Positions 22,301 to 32,174 of a stretch of 64,000 nt of DNA are shown here, one piece after another. The translations under genes and the position numbers were made by a program. Position 1 is the first letter of the stretch. Every line of letters starts with the position of its first letter. The notes under the pieces were generated by a model. That model was given only the letters and a program-made list of their open reading frames with translations. It was not told the DNA's origin and did not search any database. This DNA is from Polychytrium aggregatum. Its lineage: Eukaryota; Chytridiomycota; Chytridiomycetes; Polychytriales. The stretch covers positions 124,001-188,000 of the forward strand of contig NW_026516255.1 in NCBI RefSeq assembly GCF_025602895.1. The letters run 5' to 3'.

Positions 22301-24301
22301 GTTATTCGACAGGATCGGGCGCACTCCCTCCCCCCTTGTGGCAACAAGGGGCAGCACCAATGCACCAATCGCAGCATGTCGTGCAGCAATGCCCTCTTGC
22401 TGGCTGGCCCATGTGTACACGGACGGCCGCGACAGCTGGCTGCCGCTGCGACCCCCGGCGTCGCACGAGCCAGCAGCGCGACGCCGATTGGTGGAGTGCG
22501 GGGCGGTGCCGGCTGCCTTGCTGGCCCGCTCACCAAAGTTTCGTGCCAACAGCGGCGCCCACTCAGAAGCCGGGGCGGCAAGGCCAGGGTCGCCCGCACC
22601 CTGGCGGAGGCGATCCGCGGTGACCACGTGGTCCGTTGTCCTCTTGGCCGAGTGCGTTCGGTGGGCCGGCGGGTCTCGTTCCGCGTCGCGGAGAGAGGGG
22701 GGCCCTTGCTGGCCCCACACGGGCTGCAGCGTCCATCTGCGCGCCTGGGTGGTGGCGGCGGGTGGAGGAGGCCGTCTTGTTGAGCAACGGGCCAATAAGG
22801 CGATTTCGCCATCGCCCACCCGCACGCCGGGCTGCGTGGAGTGCTGGCGTGCTGCTGGGCGTGTGTTTCCAGGAGCCGGCCAACGAGCGCCGCCCACCGC
22901 ACGGTGTGTGTGTGTGTGCGAGCGGACGGACCGCACCGGCGGCACGCTGTCGCAGCGCATGTGGAGGCGGCGTTTCATCAGTGCGCTCGTGTGCGATGGC
23001 GGCAGTTGCGGCGAACAACGTGTTGGGGAGGGGCTGGCTCGGCCGCCGTGTCTGGCGGTGGACTCATGTCCGAGCCAAGCTGCTGCTGATGCCGATGCCG
23101 ATGCTGCGATTGCTGCCGGGGTCGCTGCCGGTCGTTGCTGGTCGCCTCGCCTGGAGGGATGCAAGTCCTGCGCTGTGTGATGCGCTGCTGTGTCATGGTG
23201 TCGGACATGTTGGAGCGACACAGGCAGCCCATGGCCAGACAGCCCATTACATTGCCAGCCCCCGGCTGCTGTTTGTGTGGCACTGTCCTGTGGTGCGGTT
23301 CTCTCTTGCAGTCGTTGTTTCTCTCAGGGTGTTGTTTCTCTCTCGCCGTCGTGAATCGCTCTCGCACTACACGCTTTGCTCTCGCCAATGTGCTTCTCCC
23401 CTCCTCCTCGCCCTGGATTGCACACTCCTCGCCCCGGCAGCGCTGCTTGTGCCCCGGCCTGGTGTTTGTGACTGCTTGGTGACGCAAACAGGTGCGGCAA
23501 CAAGCGAGTGCGCCCGCCCGCTGATTGGCCGACCACGCAGCGCCGCCGCTGATTCGCCACAGCCCGAGACACATGGTCGCCACTCTCTGCGTGGCGCCGC
23601 CCCACCCTCCTCGCTGCCGCCTCGCTGCCGTCTCGCTGCCGTCTCGCTGCCGTCTCGCTTGTTGCGCTTGTTGGTCCTCCGCCACTAATGCTGCCTTCTC
23701 GCTCGCACCATCATGACCACTCTCGCTTGTCCTATGGCCCCAGCCTCAGCAACAAAGCCCCGGCGCACTCTTACCCACTGCCCACGCCCACATGTGTGCG
23801 TCTTTCTCGCCCGCGAGCGAGTGAGCGAGGGACAGGCAGGGGTGAGTGCTCGCCCCGTTGATGCCATGCCCCCCCCCATGCCATGCGCTTTCTTGTCCTT
23901 TGCTGTCTCGGCTCCATGCCCCGCCCCGTCGCTCATATAAATGCCTGGTCGCAGCCTCCTCTGTCGCCCTTGGTCTTGGACTATCGCCAACCGTCCTGAG
24001 TGGTCCTGCCAGACGCACTGCCAGATCTTGTCTTTGCCCATCCGTCCCCTGCCCAGTGCATCATCCTGTTCCTCTGGCCCTCCCTTCCCTTGCCTTTGCT
24101 TCCGTGCAATCGCCCTCCCCCCCCATATAGATATTTGCTGCTCTCTCCAGGCGCATCTCCCCTCCACATCGACCGTGTGTCTCGTCCTGTCCCGTCTCGA
24201 CATTGGTTTTCCCACGCACACACACTCCACACTCACATATACAACTGCGCCCACTGTTAGTGCCATCCCCACTGCCCACTACTTCAATCGTCGCCACAAC
24301 C
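19387..24301. other. 4.9-kb GC-rich stretch without a supported gene
   Basis: Long overlapping open frames occur on both strands, the longest about 767 codons on the minus strand at 20918-23221. All are Arg/Pro/Ala/His-rich with no recognisable motif, as expected by chance in GC-rich DNA. Short repeats include AAGCCAAGCCAAGCC (21009-21028), GATGTGAATGTGACGGATGTGATGGATGTGACGGGTGTG (about 20395-20440) and CTCGCTGCCGT units (23609-23665). Likely intergenic, possibly with unannotated RNA or the promoter of the gene at 24302. Confidence 0.45.
23936..23941 (+). promoter_or_regulatory. TATA box candidate upstream of the Ser/Pro/Ala-rich gene
   Basis: TATAAA about 360 bp before the ATG at 24302, followed by a long pyrimidine-rich leader. 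Assigning it to that gene implies a 5' UTR of about 330 nt. Confidence 0.4.
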
Positions 24302-25405
24302 ATGACACTCCTAGAATCCGACTCGCTGCTGCTGGCCGACATCGAGCCCTCGACCTTCTTCTTTGGCCACACCGGCGACTCGCTGCACCAGTCCATCCAG
24401 GTCATGAAGTACGGCAACCAGGCCTTCGACACCTTCCTGCTGGTTCCCGCCAGCCCTGCTTCGACCTATGGCTGCTCCGAGTCCTCCGAGGACGACCAGC
24501 TGGCCGTCGATGTTCTCCGACCTCTATCCTCCGACCTCGACGACGACGACCTGGTCGAGTGGTCCCTGGCTTCCGATGTCTGCCTGGCTCCTCTGTCGCC
24601 GCCCACTTCGCCGGTGGCTTCGCTTGGTCTCTCAGCATCGGACGACCAGGCCTGCATGAACTTGCTCAGCCTGGACTCTGCCCCGGCTTCGCCAGCTGCT
24701 GAACAGCCCGAGAGCCCCGTTTCCAACGCACCTGTCAGCTCGGCTTCGTCGACCGGCTCTCCCTCGACAGCCTCCATCGCCTCCACTACCGCCACTTCCT
24801 CCTCCAAGGCCCCTGCCTCCAAGGACAGTGTCCACGTCGCCGCGGCTCCCCTTGCTCGCTCGTCCAAGTCGCTCAAGGCGCCCAAGCGCAAGTCGTCTTC
24901 CTCTTCGTCTTCGTCGTCGTCGCAGCGCCGCTCGACGGTTCGCAGCCGCTCGTCGCTCACCAGCGCCATCCCTGCCGACCAGCTCTTTGTCCTCGAGAAC
25001 GTCTTCACTCCCAGCAGCCAGTCTTCTTCCCAGTCCAAGCCTGCCGTTCCGGCGACCCCGGTCGCTGCCGCTGCCCCTGTCTCTGCCGCCATCGTTCCCT
25101 CGCACCCGGCCCCCTTTGCCACCTCGGCCTCGCATGTTGAAGCCGCCCACCACATGTCCTACTTTGACCACTTCATGATCTCGCCGGCGCCTGCCGCTCC
25201 TGCCCCTGCCGTTTTCCCGCAGCCGCATCTGGCGCCCTACCCCTATTCCATCGTCCACAGCCATCCCATCTCGCCCTCGCCCTACTTGTGGCCCGCCGTC
25301 CCCCAGCCTTTGGTTTCTGTTGCTCCCCTGGTCATGGTCGACCACTCGGGCATGCCTGCTCCGCTGTCGCCGCCATACGAGTTCTACTACGACCGCCCCT
25401 TCTAA
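24302..25405 (+). CDS. Ser/Pro/Ala-rich, probably disordered protein
   Basis: Intronless frame of 367 aa, not recognised. The start ATG follows CACAACC and a long pyrimidine-rich leader. N-terminal part (1-90) is acidic with hydrophobic residues (LLLADIEPSTFFF, SDLDDDDLVEWSL). The middle is Ser/Thr/Ala/Pro-rich. At about 195-225 a basic cluster (SLKAPKRK, a run of about ten Ser, then QRRSTVRSRSS) resembles a nuclear localisation signal or RS-type phosphorylation target. The C-terminal 100 residues are Pro/Ala/Tyr/His-rich and end SPPYEFYYDRPF. Codon use is strongly C-ending like the aquaporin gene, which supports real coding. A transcriptional or phospho-regulated role is possible but unsupported by any domain. 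Confidence 0.75.
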   Translation: MTLLESDSLLLADIEPSTFFFGHTGDSLHQSIQVMKYGNQAFDTFLLVPASPASTYGCSESSEDDQLAVDVLRPLSSDLDDDDLVEWSLASDVCLAPLSPPTSPVASLGLSASDDQACMNLLSLDSAPASPAAEQPESPVSNAPVSSASSTGSPSTASIASTTATSSSKAPASKDSVHVAAAPLARSSKSLKAPKRKSSSSSSSSSSQRRSTVRSRSSLTSAIPADQLFVLENVFTPSSQSSSQSKPAVPATPVAAAAPVSAAIVPSHPAPFATSASHVEAAHHMSYFDHFMISPAPAAPAPAVFPQPHLAPYPYSIVHSHPISPSPYLWPAVPQPLVSVAPLVMVDHSGMPAPLSPPYEFYYDRPF

Positions 25406-26682
25406 ACAGGGAGGGGGAGTCCTCCTGTTTCTTCCAATACCCCGCCCCTCTCCATCTTCCTCCTTTCATCCAATCCTTCGCATTCTCCATTGGCTGATTC
25501 ATATTTATTTTCGGAAACCTCTTCCAGAGTATTCCGACATGTTCTCTCCCGCTCCCTCCTCTCCCACATTCCGCGATCGCTTTTTGGGCACAACAACAGC
25601 AAAATCAATCCTCCTGCCGAGGCGAGAGCCCTGATGGCGGCCTTGTCCCCTCCCCTCTCCACCGCACTTGATAGATTCCTTTTCTTTCCTTCCTTCCTCC
25701 TCTTCCTCTGCTGTAATTACTTTTTCATGCATTTGCATCATCCTCTCTGCGCTGTAGACTCTGCTCTCTCGCTCGTCATCGGCTCGCGCCGTATTTATTA
25801 TTTATTCGGCCCACTGTCCGGCAAACGACACTTCTCGTCGCCAATGGATATGGTATCGGTAGATTTACACCTGTCGTGGTATGTGAAGGAGAGACAAATG
25901 CAATCTCTCCTCTCCAAGAAGAATATACACAGAATCAGAAACAGTTCCTTCGATGAATGCGGGTGTGGTGGGAGCAAGCGACGGGACAGTGGCCACCATG
26001 AATGCCGATGATCCCCATGAATGATGGTGCGGATCTCCATGAATGATGTCGTCGGTCTCTGCTCTTCGTCTGCTTCGTATGCATCTGCCCAGGTCAAAGG
26101 CGAGCAAACCAAGCCAACACTGGATCGAGAAAGACTGGGAGCCAGGCCATGGCGCGGATCTGTTCCCCCCCCCCACCACCACCACCACCACCACCACCAT
26201 CCATCCACCACCATCCATCCATCCACCCAACGAACGAACCAAGAAAAAAAATGCCGCGAGGCGTGTGGGGCGTGCTGACGCGGGGCCAGCAAACCGGCCA
26301 GCAGAAACGTGGGCCAGCGACTCGAGCTGATGAACAGACGAGAAGTCGAACGAGCGGGCAAACAGTGTCCAAGCAAAAACGCACACATCATCGGAGAGCG
26401 ATCCGAGCACGTCCGGCTCAGTGACTTTTGGGGGTCTTGGCTGACTCCATGAAGCAAACCGACTCCATGAAGCAGACCGATTCCATGAGGCAAATCGACT
26501 CCATGAGGCAGACCGGCTCCATGAGGCAGACCCACTTGTCGTTGTTAGCAAGACTTTTAATGAATTCCCAGAGATGCGGGAAGCAACAGACAACCTCGGT
26601 GCCGAGCAGGTCCCCCCCCCCAACCCGTCGGTTCATCACAGACAAGGAGAGATCCTCCTCAATACCGCCCACCGCCCGGGGC
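25406..26682. other. intergenic between converging genes
   Basis: AT-richer 3' sequence after 25406, a C-run plus CCACCA/CCATCCAT microsatellite at 26166-26232, and the 18-bp repeat at 26443-26532. No gene is supported. Confidence 0.5.
26443..26532. repeat. 18-bp tandem repeat, 5 copies (GACTCCATGAAGCAGACC)
   Basis: Five units of exactly 18 bp with a few substitutions, about 150 bp beyond the stop of the membrane-protein gene, so probably in its 3' UTR. In one plus-strand frame it would read as repeated DSMKQT, but no gene contains it. Confidence 0.9.
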
Positions 26683-27297
26683 TCAGTTGAAGCCGTCCTT
26701 GATGCCCTCCCACAGGTTGTAGATCAACTGGGACAGGTTGATCATCATCACCGGCAGGAACACAAAGATGCTCGATCGCTGGATATCGGCGGCCCCGTCG
26801 CACGTCACAAACTTGATGCCAAAGCAGGCCGTCACCACCAGGGCCGCCTGGAAGGCCGCCGTCACAAAGCACACCACCCGGCGCCATTTGAGAGCATGGG
26901 CCCGGTGGGCATCGACCTCGTTGTCGACGACGGCCAAGGAGATCATGCACGCCGCCAGGCCGCAGCATCCTTCCTCGGCCCCGGCTATGTAGTCCTTGGT
27001 CTTGGCCCGGCAGTTGAAGACCAGGTGGTAGATGGCCACGATCGTGTGGAAGACGGTCATGAGCGTCGCTAGCAGAACCAGCACGTTGTCGCACCCGATC
27101 TCGTCCGTCAGGAGCCAGTTGGTGCCGTAGTCGTCAAAGCAGATCAGCGGAATCAGCAGCGACCGACACTGCCCTCCGCCGCTTTGGTACTTGACCGTAA
27201 AGTACAGATCCATGCCGTGCTTGAGGAAAGGGAGGTAGTTGATGGCGGTGAAGACAAAGTAGCTCACGCCACGGGCCATAAGTGATGGAGAGACCAT
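26683..27297 (-). CDS. multi-pass membrane protein, unknown
   Basis: Intronless 204-aa frame, not recognised. At least four strong hydrophobic segments: SYFVFTAINYLPFL, VLVLLATLMTVFHTIVAIYHLVF, VVCFVTAAFQAALVVTACFGI and IFVFLPVMMINLSQLIYNLW, with shorter ones near CRSLLIPLICF and GLAACMISLAVV. Cys residues cluster in the first loop (GGGQCRSLL, EIGCDN) and in EGCCGLAAC. Start ATG 27297; a second ATG at 27279 would remove six residues. The 5' side (27298-27390) is a GGT/AGC-rich microsatellite. C-rich codon use supports coding. Confidence 0.75.
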   Translation of the reverse strand: MVSPSLMARGVSYFVFTAINYLPFLKHGMDLYFTVKYQSGGGQCRSLLIPLICFDDYGTNWLLTDEIGCDNVLVLLATLMTVFHTIVAIYHLVFNCRAKTKDYIAGAEEGCCGLAACMISLAVVDNEVDAHRAHALKWRRVVCFVTAAFQAALVVTACFGIKFVTCDGAADIQRSSIFVFLPVMMINLSQLIYNLWEGIKDGFN

Positions 27298-27378
27298 GGT
27301 GGCAATAGTGGTAGCGGTGGTAGCGGTGGAAGCAGCAGTGGTGGTGGGAGGAGTGGCAGCAGTGGTGGTGGTAGGTCA

Positions 27379-27864
27379 CTAGGAGATATCAGAGAGAGAG
27401 AGAAGGATATCGAGATGAAATGAGCAGATAGGAATTGGCTCGCTTGATCGATTGGCTGGTGGCTCGAGAGCGAGATTGTAGTCTGGGAAGGACAAGAAAC
27501 GAATCGAGTGAGTACCAAGCGGAGCCGTGGCCGAGTATCGACATGGCCGAGTAGTGACATGGCCAAGTGCAAAACCATCAGACTTTATGTCGCTGCGACC
27601 GAGCTGCATGTTGCAAGACGGAATGCCACCCGATAGCATGGCCGCGCACAGCCGTGGGAAGCCGTCAGGGTCTGGTTGTTGATCTCCGTCTCGAAACACT
27701 CCAAACATCGCCTGTGCTGGCATTGCACCGACACAGATGGGAGGGAGCGAGGTGTCTCGAGCAGCAAAGCGATATCCTGGATCGTCCTCGGTCCTTGCAG
27801 CCATCGTCGCCATCCCCAGCCGCACTCTGTCGGTATTGATGTGGAGAATCTCGCCCAAATCCAT
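27379..27864 (-). pseudogene. possible PP2C-like fragment
   Basis: Minus-strand open frame from ATG 27864. It reads LGEILHINTDRVRLGMATM and then AMPAQAMFGVFRDGDQQ, where PP2C proteins have MFGVFDGHG; the DGH metal site is disturbed to RDGD. Downstream sequence (after about 27560) loses similarity and becomes low complexity. A relic or a mis-spliced first exon of a PP2C is possible; a chance resemblance cannot be excluded. Confidence 0.3.
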
Positions 27865-28541
27865 GTTGGCCAAAGCGCGACGCCAGTCTCTCACCAAAAG
27901 TACTGAGCAATTAGATCGCTCGCTCGCTTGCTTGCTCGCTTGATCGGATCACTCGGCTTGCAGAAGCAATGGTGCCTGAAACTAGCCCAGGGTGGGTGGA
28001 AGCAATGATCGCTGGTGACTTTTTTTGTTCTTGACTGCTGGGGGTTGATCCGAGTGACGCTGGTGCGAACTTTGCCCGTCTCGCTTGGGATCTTATCTTG
28101 CTTCTCTGCTTGCTGTGCTGCTGCCGACCTGGTCGTCAATCAGTGGTTGTGGATGCAACTCGGGCATGAATCGGATGGTCGGCATTGATGCCGGACGAGG
28201 GACGGGCATGGCCTAAAAGAGCGACGGTCGGGCGGGGAATGAGAGCCGGAGGGGTGGGGTCCCTCCCTGCCCTGACGGGACCGATGGGTGGCCCGCTGAG
28301 GGTGTTTCTTTTCCGTTTCTTTCCTCCAAGGCCCGCCAGACGGCTCGCCGAGAGAGGGAGGGAGGTCAATGGGCGGATGGACGGAGAAAGGATGGAGGAG
28401 GGCAGACGGGCGAGCGGATCTGGCCGACTGGCCGAGTTGTCTTGTGGACCTGCCAAGAGTCTCAACCAGGGTCGTCAGGGACACTTTTGCCTCCGCATCC
28501 GCACGGGCCTGGGAACTGTCTACATGATAGTTTGCAGAGAG

Positions 28542-28657
28542 ATACTCCAGGCATTACACCCAGCCAATACTCCAGACATTACACCGGAGAATACTCCAGA
28601 CATTACACCGGGAATACTCCAGATATTACACTGGAGAATACTCCTGACATTATACTA
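28542..28657 (+). repeat. 24-bp minisatellite, 5 imperfect copies
   Basis: Units begin ATACTCCAGACATTACACCG with spacing 25, 24, 23 and 24 bp. It is AT-richer than its surroundings and lies in intergenic DNA upstream of the ankyrin gene. Confidence 0.9.
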
Positions 28658-29206
28658 GTCTATGCTCACGCCCGGATATTACGATCTGTTTCTCTCACCA
28701 CCAACTCCGTCTTGTTCTCGTCTCCCCCCCCCCGCGAAAGAGACAAGACCAGACAGGGCAAAACCCCTCCCCGACGCCCGCAAGAGCCGTCCGTCTCGTC
28801 GCCGCTCCGGCCCCGCGGGCTCGGCGTCGGATGGCAATGCTGGTCATTGGGGACGACGGTTGCTGAAGTCCGAGTCCCGTCCCCGCGGGACACAGCACGA
28901 CGGCTGGATCGGCAGATGTCGTCCGCCATGCCCTGATCTCCTCTGTCCTGCTCTCATCTATCCTGATCTGCCCTGATCGATCCTGTCCTGCTCTGCTCGC
29001 TGCAATCGCCAAGTCGATCACCGCATCCACACGACAACTGACCGTCATGGCCGACATTGTCTGTCGCACGGCGTCGATCGTGTCCTTTGCCGTCCTGCGC
29101 CGTGTCCCTTCACTTTCCTCTTGGTCCTCATCGTCCTCCTCGGGCTCTTGCCTGTCCCCGCATCCCCGACCCGGCCGCCCGTCCTTCAATCCCACCCACC
29201 GTCACC

Positions 29207-31162
29207 ATGGTCGACCTGGTCACCCTTCCTGACCCCGTTCTCGCAGCCGTCCTTGCCCACAGCAGCTCGCTTACCGCCGTCGTCCGGCTCAGGGCCACCT
29301 GCAAGCAGTTCCACCACGGCGCTTCCTCGATCCTGTTTGCTACTCGAATCGATGGCCTGCTCCGAGCCAGACTCGCCCAGAACACCGATTCGTCCTGGTC
29401 GCCGCTGTCCTGGGCCGTCTCCAAGTCGAGCCTTGCCCTCGCCCAGATGCTCCTGCAGGCTCTCGAGGCCTCCCCGGCACTCAAGCCCTTCCGCCGCCCC
29501 GAGCAAGAGGCTGCCCTGAACCTGACCGCCAAGCTCGGCAAACTGCAAATCCTCGAGAGCTTTCTCGACTCGGGCCTCAGCCCAAACCTCGTCGAGACCC
29601 CTGGCGGCCCTCAGCCGGACGGCCAGACTGACTTTGCCCCGTCGCCCCTGACTCTGGCGTGCGAGCATGGCCATGTGGATTGCGTCCAGTTGCTGATTCG
29701 CCATCAGGCCAACATCCACTACGAAGACGACATGTCCCTGGCCATGGCTGCCATCAACGGCCACCTGCCCATCGTCGAGCTGCTGCTGGAGGCCGGCGGC
29801 AGCCCCAACGCCGACAACGGCTATGCCCTGACCGACTCGGCCTACAATGGCCACACCGAGGTCGTCCGCCGCCTGGTCGATGCCGGCGCCTATGTCAACA
29901 TCAACCGGCTCGAGTCGCCGCTCACAATGGCCGCCTCGAGCGGCCAGAGCGAGATCGTCAAGCTCCTGGTCGAGAAGGGCGCCGACGTCCATGCTTTCGA
30001 TGAAGCTGCCCTTATTGCCGCCGTCGCCCGTGGCCACACCGAGGTCGCAAAATACCTCCTCGAGCCGGGCAGCGCCGACATCAACGCCGCACTCAAGTCG
30101 ACGCTCCTTTCCGCCTCCATTCGCAACTTCCAGTCGCTCGTCGAGCTCGACAGCTCCCCGCGCCTCGATGCCAACGACGGCTTCCTGCTCCGCTTCGCCG
30201 CCAAGAACAACCTGCCCGAGTTTGCGGCGCTGCTGCTCGATCACGGCGCCGACGTCCATGTCAAGAAGAACGATCCGCTTCGTCTGGCTGCCGAGGCCGG
30301 CAACCTCGACATGGTCGACATCTTGCTGTGTCGAAAGGCAGACATCAACGAGGCTTTCCTGTCTGCCATCGGGGCCGAGACCCCCAGCACGCCCACCCTG
30401 GATGTCCTGTTGCAGAAGGGCGCCGACGTCAATGGCTCCGACGGCGCCGCCCTCGATCTCGCCGCCGAAAAGGGCTCGGCCGAACTGATCCAGTATCTCG
30501 TCGGCAAGGGTGCCGATGTCGCTGCCCACGGCGGTCACGCTCTCCATATGGCTGCCGAGCACGGCCATCTGGAGGCGACCACGCTGCTGCTGGACCAGGG
30601 CGCCGACATCCACGACACCAACGAGTATGCCCTGCGCTGGGCGTGCGAGAACAAGCACACGCCCGTCATCAAGCTGCTGCTGCAGAGGGGCGCCAGCGTC
30701 GAAAATGCGCTGCAGTCGATTTGGTCCGCCGGCCATTCAAGCAAGACGGTCCTGACCCTCATCACCACCGCTAGCGAGCTGAAGCTCCTGGACATCAACT
30801 CGGCCTTCCGCGCCAGTGCCCGCTACGGCTACATCGAGGCCACTCAGCGGCTCCTGGGCATGGGGGCCGATCTTGCCGGCCAGGAGCACTACGCCGTGCG
30901 CTGGGCCGCCCGCAACGGCCACTACGACATCTTCAAGCTGCTGGTCAGTCGCGGGGCCAACGTCCATGCCAAGGGCGAGTATGCGCTCATGTATGCCTCC
31001 GAGAACGGCTACGCCGATGTTGTCGGCGATCTGATCAAGCTCGGTGCCAAGGTCCAGGCAAACGGCGGCTATGCCATCAAGAAGGCGACCGAGAACGGAC
31101 ACGCGGGTGTCCTCAGACTCTTGCTGAAGGCCAAGTCGCAGCAGACCAAATTGTGGAAGTGA
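29207..31162 (+). CDS. F-box-like ankyrin-repeat protein
   Basis: Intronless, 651 aa from ATG 29207 in a good context (gtcaccATGG). The frame is open further upstream to 29057, but that part is low-complexity. The N-terminus (LPDPVLAAVLAHSSSLTAVV, LRATCKQFHH) resembles an F-box or F-box-like helix pair. From about residue 125 to the end come roughly 14 ankyrin repeats, e.g. PLTLACEHGHVDCVQLLIRH, MAAINGHLPIVELLLEAGG, MAAEHGHLEATTLLLDQGAD, RWAARNGHYDIFKLLVSRGA and the final ATENGHAGVLRLLLKAK. F-box plus ankyrin would suggest a substrate adaptor for an SCF ubiquitin ligase; this is inferred, since the F-box is weak. A 516-codon frame on the opposite strand is a mirror of this gene. Confidence 0.9.
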   Translation: MVDLVTLPDPVLAAVLAHSSSLTAVVRLRATCKQFHHGASSILFATRIDGLLRARLAQNTDSSWSPLSWAVSKSSLALAQMLLQALEASPALKPFRRPEQEAALNLTAKLGKLQILESFLDSGLSPNLVETPGGPQPDGQTDFAPSPLTLACEHGHVDCVQLLIRHQANIHYEDDMSLAMAAINGHLPIVELLLEAGGSPNADNGYALTDSAYNGHTEVVRRLVDAGAYVNINRLESPLTMAASSGQSEIVKLLVEKGADVHAFDEAALIAAVARGHTEVAKYLLEPGSADINAALKSTLLSASIRNFQSLVELDSSPRLDANDGFLLRFAAKNNLPEFAALLLDHGADVHVKKNDPLRLAAEAGNLDMVDILLCRKADINEAFLSAIGAETPSTPTLDVLLQKGADVNGSDGAALDLAAEKGSAELIQYLVGKGADVAAHGGHALHMAAEHGHLEATTLLLDQGADIHDTNEYALRWACENKHTPVIKLLLQRGASVENALQSIWSAGHSSKTVLTLITTASELKLLDINSAFRASARYGYIEATQRLLGMGADLAGQEHYAVRWAARNGHYDIFKLLVSRGANVHAKGEYALMYASENGYADVVGDLIKLGAKVQANGGYAIKKATENGHAGVLRLLLKAKSQQTKLWK

Positions 31163-31605
31163 GCCGAGTCCCCAAGCCAGCGCCATCCAGAACTCGGACG
31201 GCTGCGAGGATAACTAGCTGCCTGTTTCTGAGTGTGCGTGCGTGCGCATGTGCTTTTGGTACTGGTTTTGGTTTGATTTTGGTCTTGGTCTTGGTCTTGG
31301 TCTTAGGGGGGAGTTTCGCTGTCGCCATTTCACGACTCTCTTTGCTTCTGCGCTTCTGCGTTCTGTCTGCGAGCCCAGCTCGTCATCTCATACGCCTGTC
31401 GGCTCGATCCTTCTCCATCCAACTGTCTGTCCGTGGACTTGATGTCACTCGACTTTCTCTTGCCAACTCACCCTTTCCAGCTCTTCGTCTTCGTTTCACA
31501 CACACTCCCTCTCTCTCTCGTCGCCCGCCTCTTATCCATACACACAACCCCCGTTCGGTTGTATAGACGCAGATTCTGCACGAATAGACAGGATAGCAAC
31601 CATTA

Positions 31606-31693
31606 CACTGACACTGACTGACTGACTGACTGACTGACCGACTGACTGACTGACTGACTGACTGACTGACTGAATGGCTGACCGACTGACTGA
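31606..31693 (+). repeat. (ACTG)n tetranucleotide microsatellite
   Basis: About 21 ACTG/GACT units over 88 bp with interruptions (ACCG twice, and AATGGCTG near 31673). Confidence 0.95.
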
Positions 31694-31874
31694 GCCCGAC
31701 ATGTGGATCATGTGCGGGTAGGGAAGGGGACGCTGGCTACTCCACACTGCAAATATGCGCATTCGTGTTGAAGAAACAAACACAACAAGATGGTGGTGAC
31801 AGTGACCGTGATCGATGGCGGATGAGAAAATGATGCGAGTCGAACAGTCCACCGAAACCTGAACACCCATAGGG

Positions 31875-31930
31875 CCTACGCAGACCCAGGCTCGCCAAGT
31901 ATCTTGAGCAGTTCCGCCATCACCAGAGGC
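31875..31930 (+). mobile_element. short TnpB/Fanzor-like fragment
   Basis: One frame reads LRRPRLAKYLEQFRHHQR, matching RRLKFAKYFEQFHHHQRR of the element at 9741-9800, with nucleotide identity across CGCCAAGTAT, TTGAGCAGTTCC and CACCAGAG. No other block of the transposase is recognisable nearby, so this is a small relic. Confidence 0.65.
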
Positions 31931-32174
31931 ACCCAAGTGTCCAGAGCACACGGCCGTTGGCCGACAGAACAAGCAGGCTCCTGGCTACAGAACCTGCATA
32001 TCCCAAATCATGGCGGAAACATGGTAGCATCAGTTTCACGGCCCATGTGCGATCGCAGTCGGTGGGAGCGACGGGGAGAATGACGGGGGAGTGGTAGTCG
32101 GTTCAGATATTGAGCGTCACGAAAACGAGACAGAGCAGCGCCAAGACCAGGCAACGAACAAGATGTGATGCCTC

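Larger units (their letters stand above)
27298..29206. other. intergenic with PP2C-like fragment and minisatellite
   Basis: Holds the purine/triplet-rich leader of the membrane-protein gene (27298-27420), a possible PP2C fragment (27379-27864) and the 24-bp repeat at 28542-28657. The leader of the ankyrin gene from about 28990 has an upstream ATG at 29048 and repeated CCTGATC/CCTGTCC units. Confidence 0.5.
31163..32174. other. intergenic between ankyrin gene and G-alpha A
   Basis: Contains a TTTTGGTCTTGGTCTTGG tract (31256-31305), the (GACT)n array and the transposase fragment at 31875. No gene is supported. Confidence 0.55.

Noticed and set aside
20918-23221. 767-codon open frame on the minus strand
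   Set aside because: Arg/Pro/Ala/His-rich with no motif, overlapped by equally long frames in other phases, and unlike the C-ending codon bias of nearby genes. Long chance ORFs are expected at this GC content.
24302-25405. RS-domain splicing factor
   Set aside because: Only one short Ser/Arg cluster and no RNA-recognition motif; left as an unknown disordered protein.
29186-30736. 516-codon minus-strand frame
   Set aside because: Mirror of the ankyrin gene; its repetitive pattern simply reflects the ankyrin repeats read backwards.
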